This document shows positions 37,620-51,599 of a DNA stretch of 64,000 nucleotides, piece after piece. Position numbers and translations under genes: made by a program. The stretch's first letter is position 1. The number at the start of each line of letters is the position of its first letter. The stretch is from Panorpa germanica (Eukaryota; Arthropoda; Insecta; Mecoptera; Panorpidae): assembly GCA_963678705.1 (NCBI GenBank), contig OY783207.1, forward strand, positions 5,642,001 to 5,706,000, written 5' to 3'. The notes beneath the pieces were generated by a model. The model did no database searches. It saw only the letters and a list, made by a program, of their open reading frames with translations, and was not told the origin of the DNA.

Positions 37620-37885
37620 TGAACTGTGAGTGAATCAATGGTGTGTAGTAACCCGATACCCGGCGATTCAATGAAAGAAAATTGTCTTGTGCGCGATGAG
37701 ACAGGCGGGATCGAGTGTGTACTGCACCTCTCGCTTCGCATTAGCTTGCCTCGGTTGATGAGCGGTCTTTTGACACAAGTCAGTAGGTGACAACAATAGT
37801 CATGTTCTTTCTCAACACATCGACAAATGTTTTGACAAATGTCTCGCCGAGAGTGAACTGCTGGCATCAGCAGAGGCATTACACG
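37620..37885. other. G+C-richer patch open on both strands, possible exon
   Basis: The base composition is clearly less AT-rich than its flanks, with many CpG dinucleotides. The minus strand is open for 89 codons (37610-37879) and has a Cys/His-rich reading. On the + strand, ATG 37638 opens 50 codons to TGA 37788-37790 with a balanced composition (for example VRDETGGIECVLHLSLRISL). Neither reading shows a domain I recognise. It may be a conserved exon, a CpG-retaining regulatory patch or an old insertion. Confidence 0.25.
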
Positions 37886-39479
37886 CGGTCTGTGAATTTA
37901 GCAAAGTTATCTACTCGATATAAAGTATAAATAATAATAATGGTATTATAATTTATAACAAAATATATAAACAAAGTTAATACAAACTAGAAATACAAAG
38001 AATAAATCTGCTCAAAGAAGTTTATGACGTAGATTTTATTTTACCGACGATATCTTCTATTTTGTTTCTTTATTTAAGATATACTCGTAAGCTTACTTTC
38101 TTTATATCACAAAGGTGGACTGCAGAATTAATCCGTACTTTAGAAATAAATTCTTTTTATTAACGCGGTACTTCTAGCGTGTTCAGTTGTTTTTTCTTTT
38201 TTTAACCAATGCAGTTTTACAACACATACTCCTTTAATCCGGCAAACACCTTTACACCTTTACTACTACTGTACTCTCAGTACTTCTAAGTTTCAGTTTT
38301 TATTTTTCTTAGCTCCTTATTTTCCTTTTTTTTTTTTGACTAGAGACCCTTAACACTTTGCTTTCTACATCCTTCTGCATCATACGTTCTTCTTGCATTC
38401 TTCAGCCAAGAAACTAAACTCTTTACTCTTCTAAAAACTTAGCAGCTTCAGGGTATATAAAAATCAATTTTGATGTGAAACTTGATGCTTTTATGCTGAG
38501 TATGCACAGGGTCATGGAAATGGAAGGAGGAGTGAGGGGGAGGAGGGAGTTTGGTGTACACTTTAACGTTTAACGTTGGGTATTCATTGTTTCTTATATG
38601 TTCAACATATGTTTTTGTTAAACTTTCTAGGTAGATAAGTATTTATAGCTTCATGTTATTTAATACACTATCAAACTAAACATCCTAAGGATTTCTTAAA
38701 GGTTTTGTAAATATACGGGTTCAGGGATGAATAAGGAATATTTTGAAATAGGAATGGGATTCTTGTTATTGATTAAATAATTAATTTAATGAGTAAGTTA
38801 ATTATTCATAGTGGCATAAAACTATTTGCTGTGAAAATTGTTATTGATATCTACCTGGGAATCTTTCATGAAATATAAAAATAAAAACACCGATGTTACA
38901 CAAAGTAGAAACTTGTGCATTTGTTTCTTTGTCTTCTTAGAATCAATACAAATAAATATTATGTATTGATAGTAGAATTTGTATAACAATATGCATCTAT
39001 TTGGTCTCTAAATGGTTTTCTGGTAAAGATAAGCCTTTTTTTAATGTTTAGTTATAATTTTATGTTTTGTACCTTGTACCATTTTTGTACCATCTTTGTA
39101 CTATTGTATATTTCAAATGTTTGTTTCAGTATTTTGATATTAAGGGAGGGGTTAGGGTTTCAGCGTAAAAAAAAACACTTTTTTTGCAATTTTTTTCTCA
39201 AGTATAGATTGAGCAATTTTATTCGAACCTTTTGTACATTATTGAGCATACTTTTGACTATGTTGTATAATTTTATCATGCAGCAATCATGAAGCAGAAG
39301 TCGGTAACAGAGCTTACTCCGAAGGTCTTGGGAAAAAAGACAATTTGCGGTGTTCACTATAACTCGGCCGGAAATTATCTCAAAATGAAAAACCATTAAA
39401 ATTTAGTTAAATTATAATTAAATCTTCCCCCCAACGGTCTCTGATAATTTTTTTTTTCATTTAAAAATTTTTGGCGGCC
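37886..39479. other. Non-coding DNA
   Basis: No gene is supported. A G-rich block lies at 38521-38556 and a pyrimidine-rich stretch at about 38170-38430. Confidence 0.55.
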
Positions 39480-39722
39480 ATCTAAAATGTAAACTGTTAT
39501 TTTCCACGAAAAATTCCGCTATTTTGTGGGTGGGAAACATCCTTAATGTAAAAAAAAATGTTTTATCTAAACGTTAGGAGGAGGTATTTTATATGTAGAA
39601 AATGTGTACGAAGTTTGAAATGAATCGGTCAATTAGTTTTTAAATGGCAGAGAACACGGACTTTGAAAAAGTAGTTTTGAGAAAAACAGTGAATGAAGTT
39701 GAGTGGATTTGAATCAGATTAT
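39480..39722 (+). repeat. Probable transposon-derived repeat fragment
   Basis: It contains GAAGTTTGAAATGAATCGGT followed by CAATTAGTTTTTAAATGGCA. This is the same kind of phrase as at 31880-31920. It abuts the hairpin MITE at 39723, which therefore appears to have inserted beside or into it. Confidence 0.4.
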
Positions 39723-39833
39723 CCGTCTTACAAATAAACCTGTCATAAAATTTATAACAGGTATAAACTGAGTATAAGGCGGACCGGCTTTATACTTAGT
39801 ATACATTTTGTACCAGGTTTATTTGTAAGGCGG
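39723..39833. mobile_element. Short hairpin MITE, family H copy 2
   Basis: The ends CCGTCTTACAAATAAACCTG and, inverted, CCGCCTTACAAATAAACCTG match the arms of the 1447-1541 element. Both copies also share ATAAACTGAG in the middle. The interior holds a second inverted pair around GGCGGACCGGC. The flanks are TAT and TAG, so a target duplication is not intact beyond TA. Two copies with the same termini 38 kb apart show that it is a mobile family rather than a local palindrome. Confidence 0.7.
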
Positions 39834-42800
39834 TAGAACTTTTATTAAATCAATGTAGAACGGATTCTCATTTTTTTTTTCTTTTTTTTTTTAATTTATT
39901 TGACGTCAGCCTATTTCCAATGCTGAGTCCTATCATCGAGTCCTATCACTCGAGTTTGATATACTTGTTCAATACCTTTCATTTTTCATAGTTTTGCAAA
40001 ATACGCAATTTATATTTTGTTGCATATTAAACATTGTACCGCATAAACTTTAATTAATAATTATTAAAATAATGTAGTTAATGTAATTAAGTGGTCGCTA
40101 CAGCATCAACTTACTGTAACTCCTGTAACGCTAGGCACAATTAACTGGTTCCGTTATAAAACACGTTGAAAGTTTATTTAATGACTCGGAGCGAGTGGAG
40201 CAGAGCATTAGGTTTCGTTTCTACTTTTTGCCTAACAAATATTTGTGGCAAAGCACGTGAACTTTATATTCATACACTGTTTTTCTACATTTACTAGTTG
40301 CTAGTTATTTAAACATGTTTCATCAAACTATTGTATGCTGTTGTTTTTATTTCACGGATTTAAATTGTATGAATATAATGCAATGCTTGTACATACGAGG
40401 GCACTATATTACATACGAGTATACAGAAAATAATGAAGTTTTCAAACGTGCACCAAATGTATTCAACATTTAGTTTGACTATTTTTAGTTCATTGTTTCA
40501 TTATTAAAATAATATTGTTTCATACGAATTAGATTTATAAAATGAAATAAAGTGCTACTCCACACTGTTAAAAAACAAAATCCATTGTTTGTTCACTACA
40601 AAACTATGAGAAATTTTGTACTGTAGGCAAAATGAACAATTGGTTGCTTTTCTCACCAAAATGTGTGATTTACAATACATAGAAGTTGCAAAACTTTTTA
40701 ACGCTGTGTTTTATTTATTTTCTTCAGGGATGTCGTTCAGATAAAAACGATGGTGTATTCTTTTTCTTTGATCTTGTTAAAACTAACAGATATTAATGAA
40801 ATGATGTACATTGTAAATTACCCGTACATTAGACACTGGTGGTTGGAATTGTGTTTATTTCATGGACCCGTGTTTTACTCGCGAAGTTATACGTTCAACG
40901 GTCGAATATGTCCTATTACTTTTTGAATTGTGCGCTCAGCGAAGGTCTGATTTTAATTTTAATTGTTGCCTATGCCGCTTTGAATTGTGACTAATATAAA
41001 TTGGGAATTTGCTAAATTCATTCAGCAGTTACGATAATATAATCTTACCATTATAAATAATAAAATTAATAATACATTGAATATGTAAATTAATTAAAAA
41101 TTTAAAGTATTACAAAATATAAATACATACGTAACTTATTATTTGATTACTTCTTATACAACTATAGTAAAATTGCAATAAAGAAGAATATTTTCCCAAA
41201 ATTTCACTATATATGTAACGTGCTATATAGCATAATTCAATTCATATAGATATTGCGTTCAAAACTGTAATAACTCAAAAGAAAACAAATTTTATTAGGA
41301 ACGTTTTATAACTCCTTATGAGATAAGAATTTACGGGTTTTTTTATGGATGGACAAAATATGAATCAAGATATTTATTCATCTTTTTTGTTAATTCATGC
41401 AACTTCGTTTCTAGAATTTGAATAAATAAAAAACCCAAAAATCTAAATTTTTCTACATCAAATAACTATGCGATGTATTTTCGTTGCAAATATCTGGTAA
41501 CTTATGATTATTTTTAACAGTGTATCTATCTATAGTTAATACTAACTACTAATGTATGCACTATTCAGTAATAGCTTTTACTCGTATGAACCAGATTGGA
41601 CAAAACAATGCTAAAACAAAATGTTTCATTCATTATACTTAAAATATACAATTGTTATCGTTCATCATATTGTTGTTTAATTTCTATCCGCGTTTGTAAA
41701 TTGTGCTCTAAACGTTTCCACCAACCCAACGCTACGTTTCTTCATACGTTAGTTAACAACATGAAAGCTTCATTATGCATTGGACTATGCTATATACACG
41801 TACGTTTGAATTTATTTGTTTTCTACATTCATCCAGTATACCTATATCTAGATACATAACTGATATTACTTTCATATGCATTATAAAGCTATTAGATTAA
41901 TAGCTGCGTTGTGTTGCTGTTAGTAAATAATACATCTCAATATTACGTTTGTGAAGTTGAAACATTTACGTAGATCCAAGGTAGAAGATTGTCTTATAGT
42001 GCAATTTTCTATCTTGCTAGCTTGCAAAGAGCGAATTTCAAGGTGCAGTTTCTACCTCTATAACAAATAGTAACGCAGTACATTGTCAGTTTTCTACAAG
42101 TTAATTTCAAGGAAGATGTAGCTTGATATATACGAGGACAGTCAACATAGCCTTCTTTAAGCTCGATGCAAATCTCTTATCGCACAGCCATTTCTTTAGG
42201 TTTGGAAACAGGAAATAGTCGCAGGAAAATAAAATCTAGACAATATACAGGATGGGTAGCAGTTCGTAGCCCAATTTATGCATTTTTGCCATGGTGACTA
42301 CACAGTCAATCGCAATCGCGGCATTCATATAGCAGGTAGCTGCTTTCAAAGGCTGTAAAACACTAACTAAATCTATTAATAGGTGATGATAGAAGAGAAC
42401 TGCGCGGGAAATTCAAACAGTCACTGAATTATCATATACTATCATAGTCTGTAAATTTATAAATTCATACATACACATAATTCAAATCACATCGATAATT
42501 CACGCAAGTAATATCGTATCGTCCGATATAATCGGAATGGAATATACTTCCTGCAAACTCCAGAGCCAAGAGTGATTAATGAACATCTGGGCTGGGTGGA
42601 TGTTTTTGAAAAACAAATTATATTTCACTGCACCTTGCTTTACGTTCTGTGTGCTCTATTGTATTGTCTTGTCTGCATTGTTTTACTGATGCCTAGGCAT
42701 TTATTTGTCTGCAGTGAGAGAACTACGCAAGTGAACCATTCATAGCCTCTATGCCCTGCCCTCACCATAGTACATAACCACCTTAGCGCCTACATTATTC

Positions 42801-45800
42801 ATCTCGTTTTATCCTCATCCCCTACCTTACATCCAGTCTACATACCGTATTACATTTATTTTGATAAATCCACTGTTAATTGCATTTTAGACATGCTAGA
42901 CATTTTCAAATATTTTAATAATAGATGATGAATTTTTTATTTAATATTTTTATCAGTTATTCAAAGAGTGAGAGAAAGGGAGAGATTATGGAAGATTACA
43001 ATATTTAACTGTTGCGATTCTGAGTCGAATTATGTATAGTATATCGATATAGTGTAGTATATATAGTATAGTATATGGAATGAATCTAATTGTATCTATA
43101 TATTTTGACATTTTAACATTAGACAGCTATTTTGCTCCTATTCAAGATTTCATATACATAGTTTCATTTTTGTATCACTATTAAGTCTTTAAATATATTT
43201 TCTCGACTCGTTAAGCACATTTAACTTTTAATAATATTCCATTGTGAACCTGTATACCGAATTTCAAGTTTCTATCTAGATTTTAGCATCATCCCGTCAT
43301 CCCAATTCAACTGCGCCACTGGATTGTCTCGTACGCTTTAATCGTAAAAAAATATTATATTTCTATCCAAGATTATATTTGCTAAATTAAACCTTTTCTC
43401 AGTCATACCCTCATACAGTCCACGGGTTTCTTAAAAAGAGTACAAAACTGCGTACTTCAATAAAATTAACAGTGTATACATATTAATGTAACATAATTCC
43501 CGTATTTCCAGACTATTGAAATTCATTTTCATAATTAAATCAAAAAACTTTATGTATGAATTTTATTTAAATAATTACTCACCGTATAAAACTGTGACGT
43601 ATATTGAATTATAATTAAAATAATAATTAATAATGAAAACTTAATTATAAAATGCATTATAATAGAAAAGTCAAAGTTCACCAAGATTGTTTTAAGGTCT
43701 TACATCTACACTAGTTATAGATAAGAATATAGAAGTTTTTTCAGCTTAATTAGTGCATTTTTTAGCTTCTTGGAATCTGTTATGTATATATATATAATGA
43801 TTTAATAATTTTCACAGATGTTTTACAGATAAAAGTGAAAGTAAATCATTTTGTTTTATAAACATTTTTGTAAATAAAATAAATCATTATATAGTTTACG
43901 TATTTTTACCTCTACAATTGTCCCAAATGGTAATTCATCTTAGTAATCGTACATTACGTTCCTGCATGTGTTAAAATTGAAATAAAAATGATGTTGTATT
44001 TCTAGTTTAAAAAATATTGCCAAGATAGCGTGTATCCGCTACTTTGTTACTTGATATTAAGTAACAAAAAAATCAAAACAGTTGACTTGGCTTCGTGATT
44101 CGATAGTAATGCTTTGTTTAATATAAGTAATCTTCAAACGTATCTTTTTACTACATGTTTGAGGTCAGCTTAAATTAAAAAAGCAATCGGTTTAGTAAGA
44201 GGGAGAAGCGGACTTATAATTTGGTTGTCCCAAATTAAATCAAACATTTTGAAACTTTAATAAAGGATGAGTTGGTTTTTCTAGGTCAAACGCTGTCTGA
44301 CGTCATTTTACCACACTTTATATTGGCATAATTCAGTGAACACTTACGTGTATTAATATTTGTAGTACTTTTCTTAATATTATGCGTGTTTACTACACTT
44401 ACTTACTATGTTATATTTGCAAACTGCGTAATAGCATTGCTGACATGCGCAAGACAGTTTCCATGCATAGGCTGTCATATGCCTTCGGTTTCTTTTAGTG
44501 CCAGGTATCGATCTACGCTTCCAATAGAAACGACTAATTTTTTATGTTTTTTGGTCTATTCACATATGTTGTTAGCGTTGTCATCACGCAAGCTGGTGAA
44601 GTACACTACATTTGTATGTTAGTTATTAGTTTTTAATACATTTTTACATTTTTTGAATCTATATTGCGTTAAATATATGTGAATTTACAAATGCTAGTGT
44701 AGCTTAAGTTTGAAGATGACTTTCAGTTTAATTTTACCTGATTCCCTAACGAATGTTGGAGCACACATTCTACAAAAAACCACTATCTATAACACTAATA
44801 ATCCTCACATATCAGAATATTTTTAAGACCGTATTATTTTTAAGTAATATTGCAGCTATGAGTATATGAAAATAAGATCATTTGTTACATTGAATTCAAA
44901 TTCATCACTTGCACTTTTTCGTTGTTCGTTGTTTGCTTCTGAATAGAAGAATAAGTGAACACTTACAACTTTTTATTTCGTATAATTGAAATTAATATAC
45001 TTTAAAATGCATATAGTTTAGCAAATAATAATAGAGCTTTCAAGAAATTTGATTTTTATGATTTTAGTAGATTATTTTCTATAATTTCTCTAAGTCAAGA
45101 CTGTACTTTTCAGAACATCAGTTTCTAATGGAAAATTTAAAATTCTGCACAGGTTGTAGCATCTCACAATTCGATCCCATGCTGCTGTATGTACCAATAT
45201 GAGTATCTATCATCTTATAAATATCAAATCGTAAATCATTCCTGTCGTATTTTTTATCAATAAAATTTAAATTATTTTCGTAACATAATAATTATATTTC
45301 CCCATAAAAAATAAGCAAGAAGTAAAAAAAAAAAAAGAAAATATATAAATATGTAAATTTAAAAATACATTATTTATGCTATGAACCAAAGCTCAGTGCT
45401 TTCGCTTGTTATTTCAGTTCACGTACATTTCTTCATTAAACGTTGTTCTTGGCGTGCTTATTTTATTTCTACATTTTTTTTTTCATTTGCATATCATTTA
45501 TCAATTCTAGACCATGACTACTAAAGCTTTAAGTATATTGTAACAGATTTTACTTATAATTCTCTACGTTATTAAGGTTGTTTTCAATTGGCAGTTGAAG
45601 TAGACATCGCATGCTTTAAGAACAGATATAGATGAACCATTAAAATAATATTTCTAGTATAGATTTACATTCAGTTTTTTATATATCATACAACATATTT
45701 TTATCTACTAAACTGCAAAGTTTAAAATTTAGTTTTACAAGTTTATTTGTTACAACATTTCAATTGCTGGAACTCACTCAACTTTGCATATTTATGCATG

Positions 45801-45983
45801 TGGCCTTACTAACTAGCTGTTAATGTCAATAGTAATTAGTTCAGTTTGGGCAATATGTATATACTGTGAGCCCTCGCCACTTGGGTTCATTTAGCACTTG
45901 GCCGCAACCTCTTCCACGCGCAATAGTTTTAAAATGTTGGACAGCCGGCATACTGCGTCGTTGTCTGATAGAAGGTGCCCTAA
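39834..45983. other. Non-coding DNA
   Basis: No gene is supported. A 10-bp-stem palindrome lies at 44043-44068 (TTTGTTACTT and AAGTAACAAA). The short frames at 41596 and 44386 have no recognisable motif. Confidence 0.55.
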
Positions 45984-46355
45984 AGCCCGTCGCACACTGT
46001 AACTGTATTTCAGCGACTTTTAACCAAGCGAATAAATGCTACAACACTTTATCTATCCGAACATTGTAAATGTAATGATCCCTCGCACACTGCAAGCAAC
46101 ATGTCTCAGACTGGAAGAGATATGGAAGGGAATGCAAAAGTGTCTTTTATAACAGTGGTGTATCGATAAAAATTAAAGTAAAGTTTGCTCTAATTATAAA
46201 TTATGTTAGTGCAAATTAACTCCAATACACCCTATAGTACACAATTTTGACTTGGCGTACTGTCGTATCGGTACGTGGTATGTATGTTTTGTGACACAAT
46301 ACATGCAAAGAACACAGGAACATCGATTAAATACGCTTGCAGTGTGCGACGACCC
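45984..46355. mobile_element. PIF/Harbinger-like MITE with TAA duplication
   Basis: The left end AGCCCGTCGCACACTGTAAC and the inverted right end GGGTCGTCGCACACTGCAAG share GTCGCACACTG and more diverged bases beyond (GTATTT, CGA). TAA lies at both flanks (45981-45983 and 46356-46358). The 372-bp length, GGG/TCG-type ends and TWA duplication are classic for PIF/Harbinger non-autonomous elements. A third terminal-like copy (CCTCGCACACTGCAAGC, about 46081-46097) lies inside in the left-end orientation, which suggests a nested or internally duplicated element. No transposase is encoded. Confidence 0.75.
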
Positions 46356-46358
46356 TAA

Positions 46359-48912
46359 CTCTCTTGCTCTTACGTATCTTTAACAATTGCCAACCCCTAT
46401 TTGCGTTTACTTTTACATAACCAGCTGCATCCCATCGTGCACTAGATAAAAATTAGCTTTAATTTGATATCTAATTTATCAAGAGACATTATGAACGTAT
46501 CAATTTAAGGAAGTTAACCCGAACGAACCATATTGCTCTTTTAATAATTATCTATAATAATTGTATTTTGATTAAAATTCTGATGGACCTATGGAAAATT
46601 AAAATACAATCAAATTATCTGGTAAAAGAAAGTAGTTTATAATATGGTAGTTTTAACATTGTACTTTCTCGCACATCAGATTATCTAATGATTAATTTGT
46701 TCTATTTAAACTACTTAGAATTCCATGCAGATTTACCCTTTATATTATTAGCGTCATTCTTTGAATTATTACCCTTTTAAGGGTTGCTTTATGGCCTAGT
46801 AAAACCGATGTTTTGATCCGGTTTAACTGATTTAGGTTTTATTACATTGGCACATTTTTTTTTTTGCATTTTCCAACCTACCAAGAATTTTCCAGAACAG
46901 TATTTGTATAACTACGTCATAAAAACAAAACTTTGAATAGCTAAACATTTTCCTTTTCCGTTTGTTATAATTTCTTTATGTGTTTGAATTATTTAACATT
47001 TCTATTATTGTCATAACGCTGAATGTTACTCTCCTGCCCTCTCTCTCTCTTTCTGGCTACGCATATATGCGTTTATATTTGGTTAAAGCGAACATTTTTT
47101 CTTCATCAGTGAACACAATATTCTTACAATAAAACTCGACTCAAGTAAAACTGCGTGATTCTAAACGGCCCCTTTTTTATAATTTCCTGAAGTAACAAAA
47201 ATATATGTACCATTTTAAGCTTTTGTAAGAAAGAAATTCACCCTGCAATTTATTGTTTCTAGATATTAAAATTTAAATAAAAATACACATTTCATTTTTA
47301 CAGTTTCCATTTTTTTTTCTTTCTCTCACTCTCTTTATATTATTGTTCTTTGTATTTTTGGGTGTTAAAACGTTAAAAGTAGGGTAAAATAACACGTTAT
47401 CGTCTAATTTTACGAGTACACAGTTAAAAAAAGTCACGGTTATAAAGAAAATTATATGATTTAGATCGAAATTATTGTTTACACCAAATGCGTTTTAGCC
47501 TAAACTGATTTCTATCGAAAAGAAACTAATTTCTTGAGTCTATGACTGACACGACACTGATAATATTCTGAGACTTAGTTTTATTTCTCTGCGATGTAGT
47601 TTTCTCAACATGTCGCCATCCAATGCGTATTGTACCACTAGCAACAGCACCAGTCTGTTTTACATATTTCAAAGTATACGTCACAAACAGTTTTAATCAA
47701 CTTTCATTTTACGATCTTCTGTATATGTTTCTTTTTTTGGCTGTTTAAGAACTCTTAAAATTAATTTGAAAACTTTTTGATTAACGGCTAATGTCCAGAC
47801 AGAGAAACTTCCCATTTAGCCATTCAGCAATTTACCCGAGCCGTTGTGCCAAGCGGACCCAGCCATAAGGTGCTGGAATGTTTCAATTTATACCTTACAT
47901 TTTACACCAAGCTATGTTGATATTACTTTTGGGGACAATTACTGTTTTAAATTAGTAATTCACAGACGACAATGTAGCAATTTAGGGTTAGGAGTAAGGA
48001 CTGTACTTTGTGTAACAAACAAACAAACCTTCTTTGATTAAAATTTATCTTCTTCTTTAATTCTTTATATAAAGAGTTGCTAAGGTACAACATGAATCAC
48101 TTTAGGATTATAGAAAATGTAATTTTCTATTGCTGTTACAGTCATAAGAAGTAAAGCATTTTGACAAAATTAAAACCTTTTCAGATTCTCCTCAGAAAAG
48201 TGCTCTTGATCTTTAATAAAGATATAGAATAATTTCAACAAGGAACGTATAATATTATTTATCATATATGTTAACTGGTACGTCATGAATATTTTGAACA
48301 ATTGTCTTCATGCTTCCTAAACTGCATCCTCTACATTGTCTCGCTTAGAACCCTGCAGCACCGCCATCTTCTTGTGCTAGGTTGCAGTGTCCGCACTCCG
48401 AAATAGAGTCAGCACATCGCTGTTAGATTAATTATGCTCAGAATAATTAGAATAATAATTCACAAGCGTTAGTTGGCAAGGAGACAGTTTGGGTTTTACT
48501 ACTTGAACTCCATTTTGCAGGAAAATACTACATTTTAAGTAATATTATTTAGAACTAATGTTTGTTTTTACAACTGATGAATATCCTTACAAAATATAAC
48601 TACGAATTAATTCACAACGTTAGTTTTTTACTCGTTTTATTACTTTATCTACCTTAGGTAGTCTTGTTTCACCATAGAAAGTTTGAACAAACAAAGGCAA
48701 CGCTAATAATTTTGTTTAAATACTATCTTGTATCCAGTGTGTATTTAATTTACAGCATAAATGGCATAATATTGCTAAATAGTAAGTAAATCATCTCATA
48801 AGTAATTACATTACCAATAGTTTTTTAAAGGATCGTCTTAAACTTACATCTAAAAAATTATATTACATCTAAAATAAAAAAAACAATTCTTATTTTAAAA
48901 TTAAATCCCACA

Positions 48913-48918
<6 letters not shown>
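46359..48918. other. Non-coding DNA
   Basis: No gene is recognised. A moderately G+C-rich patch at about 48340-48425 has no convincing open frame or splice pair. Confidence 0.55.

Positions 48919-48953
<35 letters not shown>
48919..48953. repeat. (TA)n microsatellite
   Basis: A pure TA run of about 35 bases, similar to the one at 7655-7692. Confidence 0.95.
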
Positions 48954-48956
<3 letters not shown>

Positions 48957-49499
48957 AAATCTTTTAATAATGTACTTTTATTATTATACTAACTTTTGAA
49001 GGGCAAAAAAGTAATTTGGCTTTGTTTGTAAAAATACACAAACAACGAAAGCAAAAATGTCAAGGTCAAGTTTAAAGCTTACTTCAATAATATACAGTTT
49101 ACTGTAAAAATATTGTTTTCGTAACATTAAACTGTATTTAATTATAGAATCCATGAATACATTATTTTGTTATTTATCAATTACACTCTGCTCAGACGAA
49201 ATCTATATAGCAGTGTATATACTAACATAGAAATAAACATTAGTATTTGAGATGTGAAATTCAAAGTATTTGGATATACATACTATATCCTATGTATATG
49301 CTGTTGTAGGTTAAAACCTACACGGTATGGGCAAATGGAAAGTTTGTGCGTATTTACATGTACATACCGTTACATGTACGTATTTGTTTTAATTCATTCA
49401 ACTATAAAAAACCTATTTTGAGTATTGTAAAAGTGATAACTATCAACAACAACAATTTATGAAATATGGTTCTTGTTTAGAAATAGTATGCATAATTTT

Positions 49500-49935
49500 T
49501 TTTTAATGCTAGTTTTCCTGGAGTATTATACCACTTGGAATCCTGAGGAGTTGCGCCAATTTTAAAAAAAACTTGCCATAGTAGTGTTCATACTTTTTTT
49601 TTACACCACGATCAGGTAAAGTGGACTGAATGTAAAAATTTTAGGGAAAAAAATAATTTCGATTGATTTTTGTTTAAAAACTATTAGCATTCTGGGATTT
49701 TTAATGGTGGTGGTGCTATTTAGGTTGTCGATACAAAAAAAAAATTCGAAATATTTGAAAAATTGTGGTCATGGTAGTTAAAAACATCTTAAGGTGTTTC
49801 ACTTTTTAATTTTTTTTAAATTTTTTTCTCTAATTTCTAAACAAAATGAGATAAATTTTTTTTTTCTCGTGTAGTCATGAGCAGGACCGCCTTCTGGTGC
49901 CCGCTTATCGTTGAATATTGGGACACCCTGTATAT
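49500..49935 (+). repeat. Transposon-derived repeat ending in GGGACACCCTGTATA
   Basis: The phrase GGGACACCCTGTATA (about 49919-49933) is a well-known recurrent tail in insect interspersed repeats. The 400 bases before it have the related style: AT-rich, with GGAATCCTGAGGAGTTGCGC and several poly-A/T runs. The element class and left end are not determined. Confidence 0.45.
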
Positions 49936-51599
49936 TCAAAATATTATTTTAACATTATAGAGCGTATATGAATATACAGGGAATATCTAATATTATATGG
50001 GGTATGTAATTTACTGAATATCCTAAGCGGATAGAATGCAAAATTCTAGGATACAAATAAAGAAATATTATAAGGTGATACGAAACACTGCAAGAAATAC
50101 ATACTCTCTTCTGTGACTAAATCATACACTTTAAAGTCAAAACATAAAATTAAAACATTAGATGGAAATGATACTTTAATATTTAACCCTATTTTATATT
50201 TTCAGAATTCTGTGTATCAACTTTCTGTTAGATTATTATGTTCTCCGCGCCATTAGACATTAATGTATTTAACTCTCTCTCATTTTTCGTTATCATTTAG
50301 ATATTTGTTCAGTTCCCCTCTTTTTCCACCGTATCTACAATTCGAAATTGATACGTAACATTATTTATAAATAAACGAATCTACTGTCTACTACAAAATA
50401 TCAACCCTCTTAAAACGAAGTACATATGTCCGACGCATTATTCCTCCAACAAATTTGAAAAATGTATCTATAGTTTTCATTCCGCTTTTCCGATATCTTT
50501 ATTTCCCTCGCAACATGTTCCAATCACCCATTTCACGGCCATACATTAATATTATGACAGTTTGATATCAGAAATACCATCCGGCGTTCCATCGTTCCGG
50601 CATGGATGTTGGCGGGGGGAGTGGGATGAGGGTGAAAGGGATACAGTTGAGTATCACATCGTATTGAGTTATGGCGACTGTTTGTTACGTGTTATCAATC
50701 GGATATGGTTTCTCCCCCACCCTCCTTCATCGTATTGTGGCCCTCTAAAGTTGTCCCCTTCAATAAACTTTTGTTCTCTAAGTTGTATCAATGAATTGTT
50801 AAAGGCGACTCCTTATCACACCCTACTGATATTGTGAAAGTGGAAGACAGTTTTCTGTAAGAACCTTAAAGAAAATAATTTCCTTCAAATTCCATTTCAA
50901 ATTACCTCTTTTCTTGTTATTATTTATAGAGACTTTTGAAAACTTCTCGTTTCAAGATTTCGGAGAAAATTCTTATCAGTTTGGGAATTGATTGTGTTTA
51001 AAGTACTATTTTACTCGTATAGTAGCGGATTATTCTCAATGCGCCAAAAATATAAGAAAACAAAACCATCATTTAATCTGATTAATAACTAAAAAGTACT
51101 AGTTTTGTTCTTAAAACCTCTGAAGGATTCCGAATCTTACTCTTGTACAGATTTTATTGATGGCCAACCAACTTTTACAGCTCCGTTACTGAATCCATGT
51201 AGCTTGCTCATTTTATAATATCGCTTTTCTATATATATATTATATTCGCCAACACATGTCAATGATCTTTTTCTATTTTATGTATAAGCTCTATAATAAA
51301 GATAGCTGCTGGTAGAAGCAGAGCTTCGTCTATATCAGATGTATCCAATGCTTAGATCAGTATATCTTAAAATGATACTCTTCTAATCAGTAATATTGAG
51401 AAGGTGTAAATTGGCTGGATAATGAAATAGAAAAACAAATGATGTTAGTGATAATAAAGAAATAGACAGAAGAATTAATGAAATAGATTAATTGGAAATA
51501 ATCTGAACGAAGTGAGAAGATAAATTTATGCAATTAGCTTCTAGTAAATTAGAATTGGAGAATATTGATATCAGAGTTATTAAAATAATTATTAGATTA
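49936..51599. other. Non-coding DNA
   Basis: No gene is supported. A G-rich block lies at 50611-50641, followed about 70 bases later by a C-rich block (CTCCCCCACCCTCC, about 50712-50725). The 91-codon + frame that spans both is explained by this composition. Confidence 0.5.
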
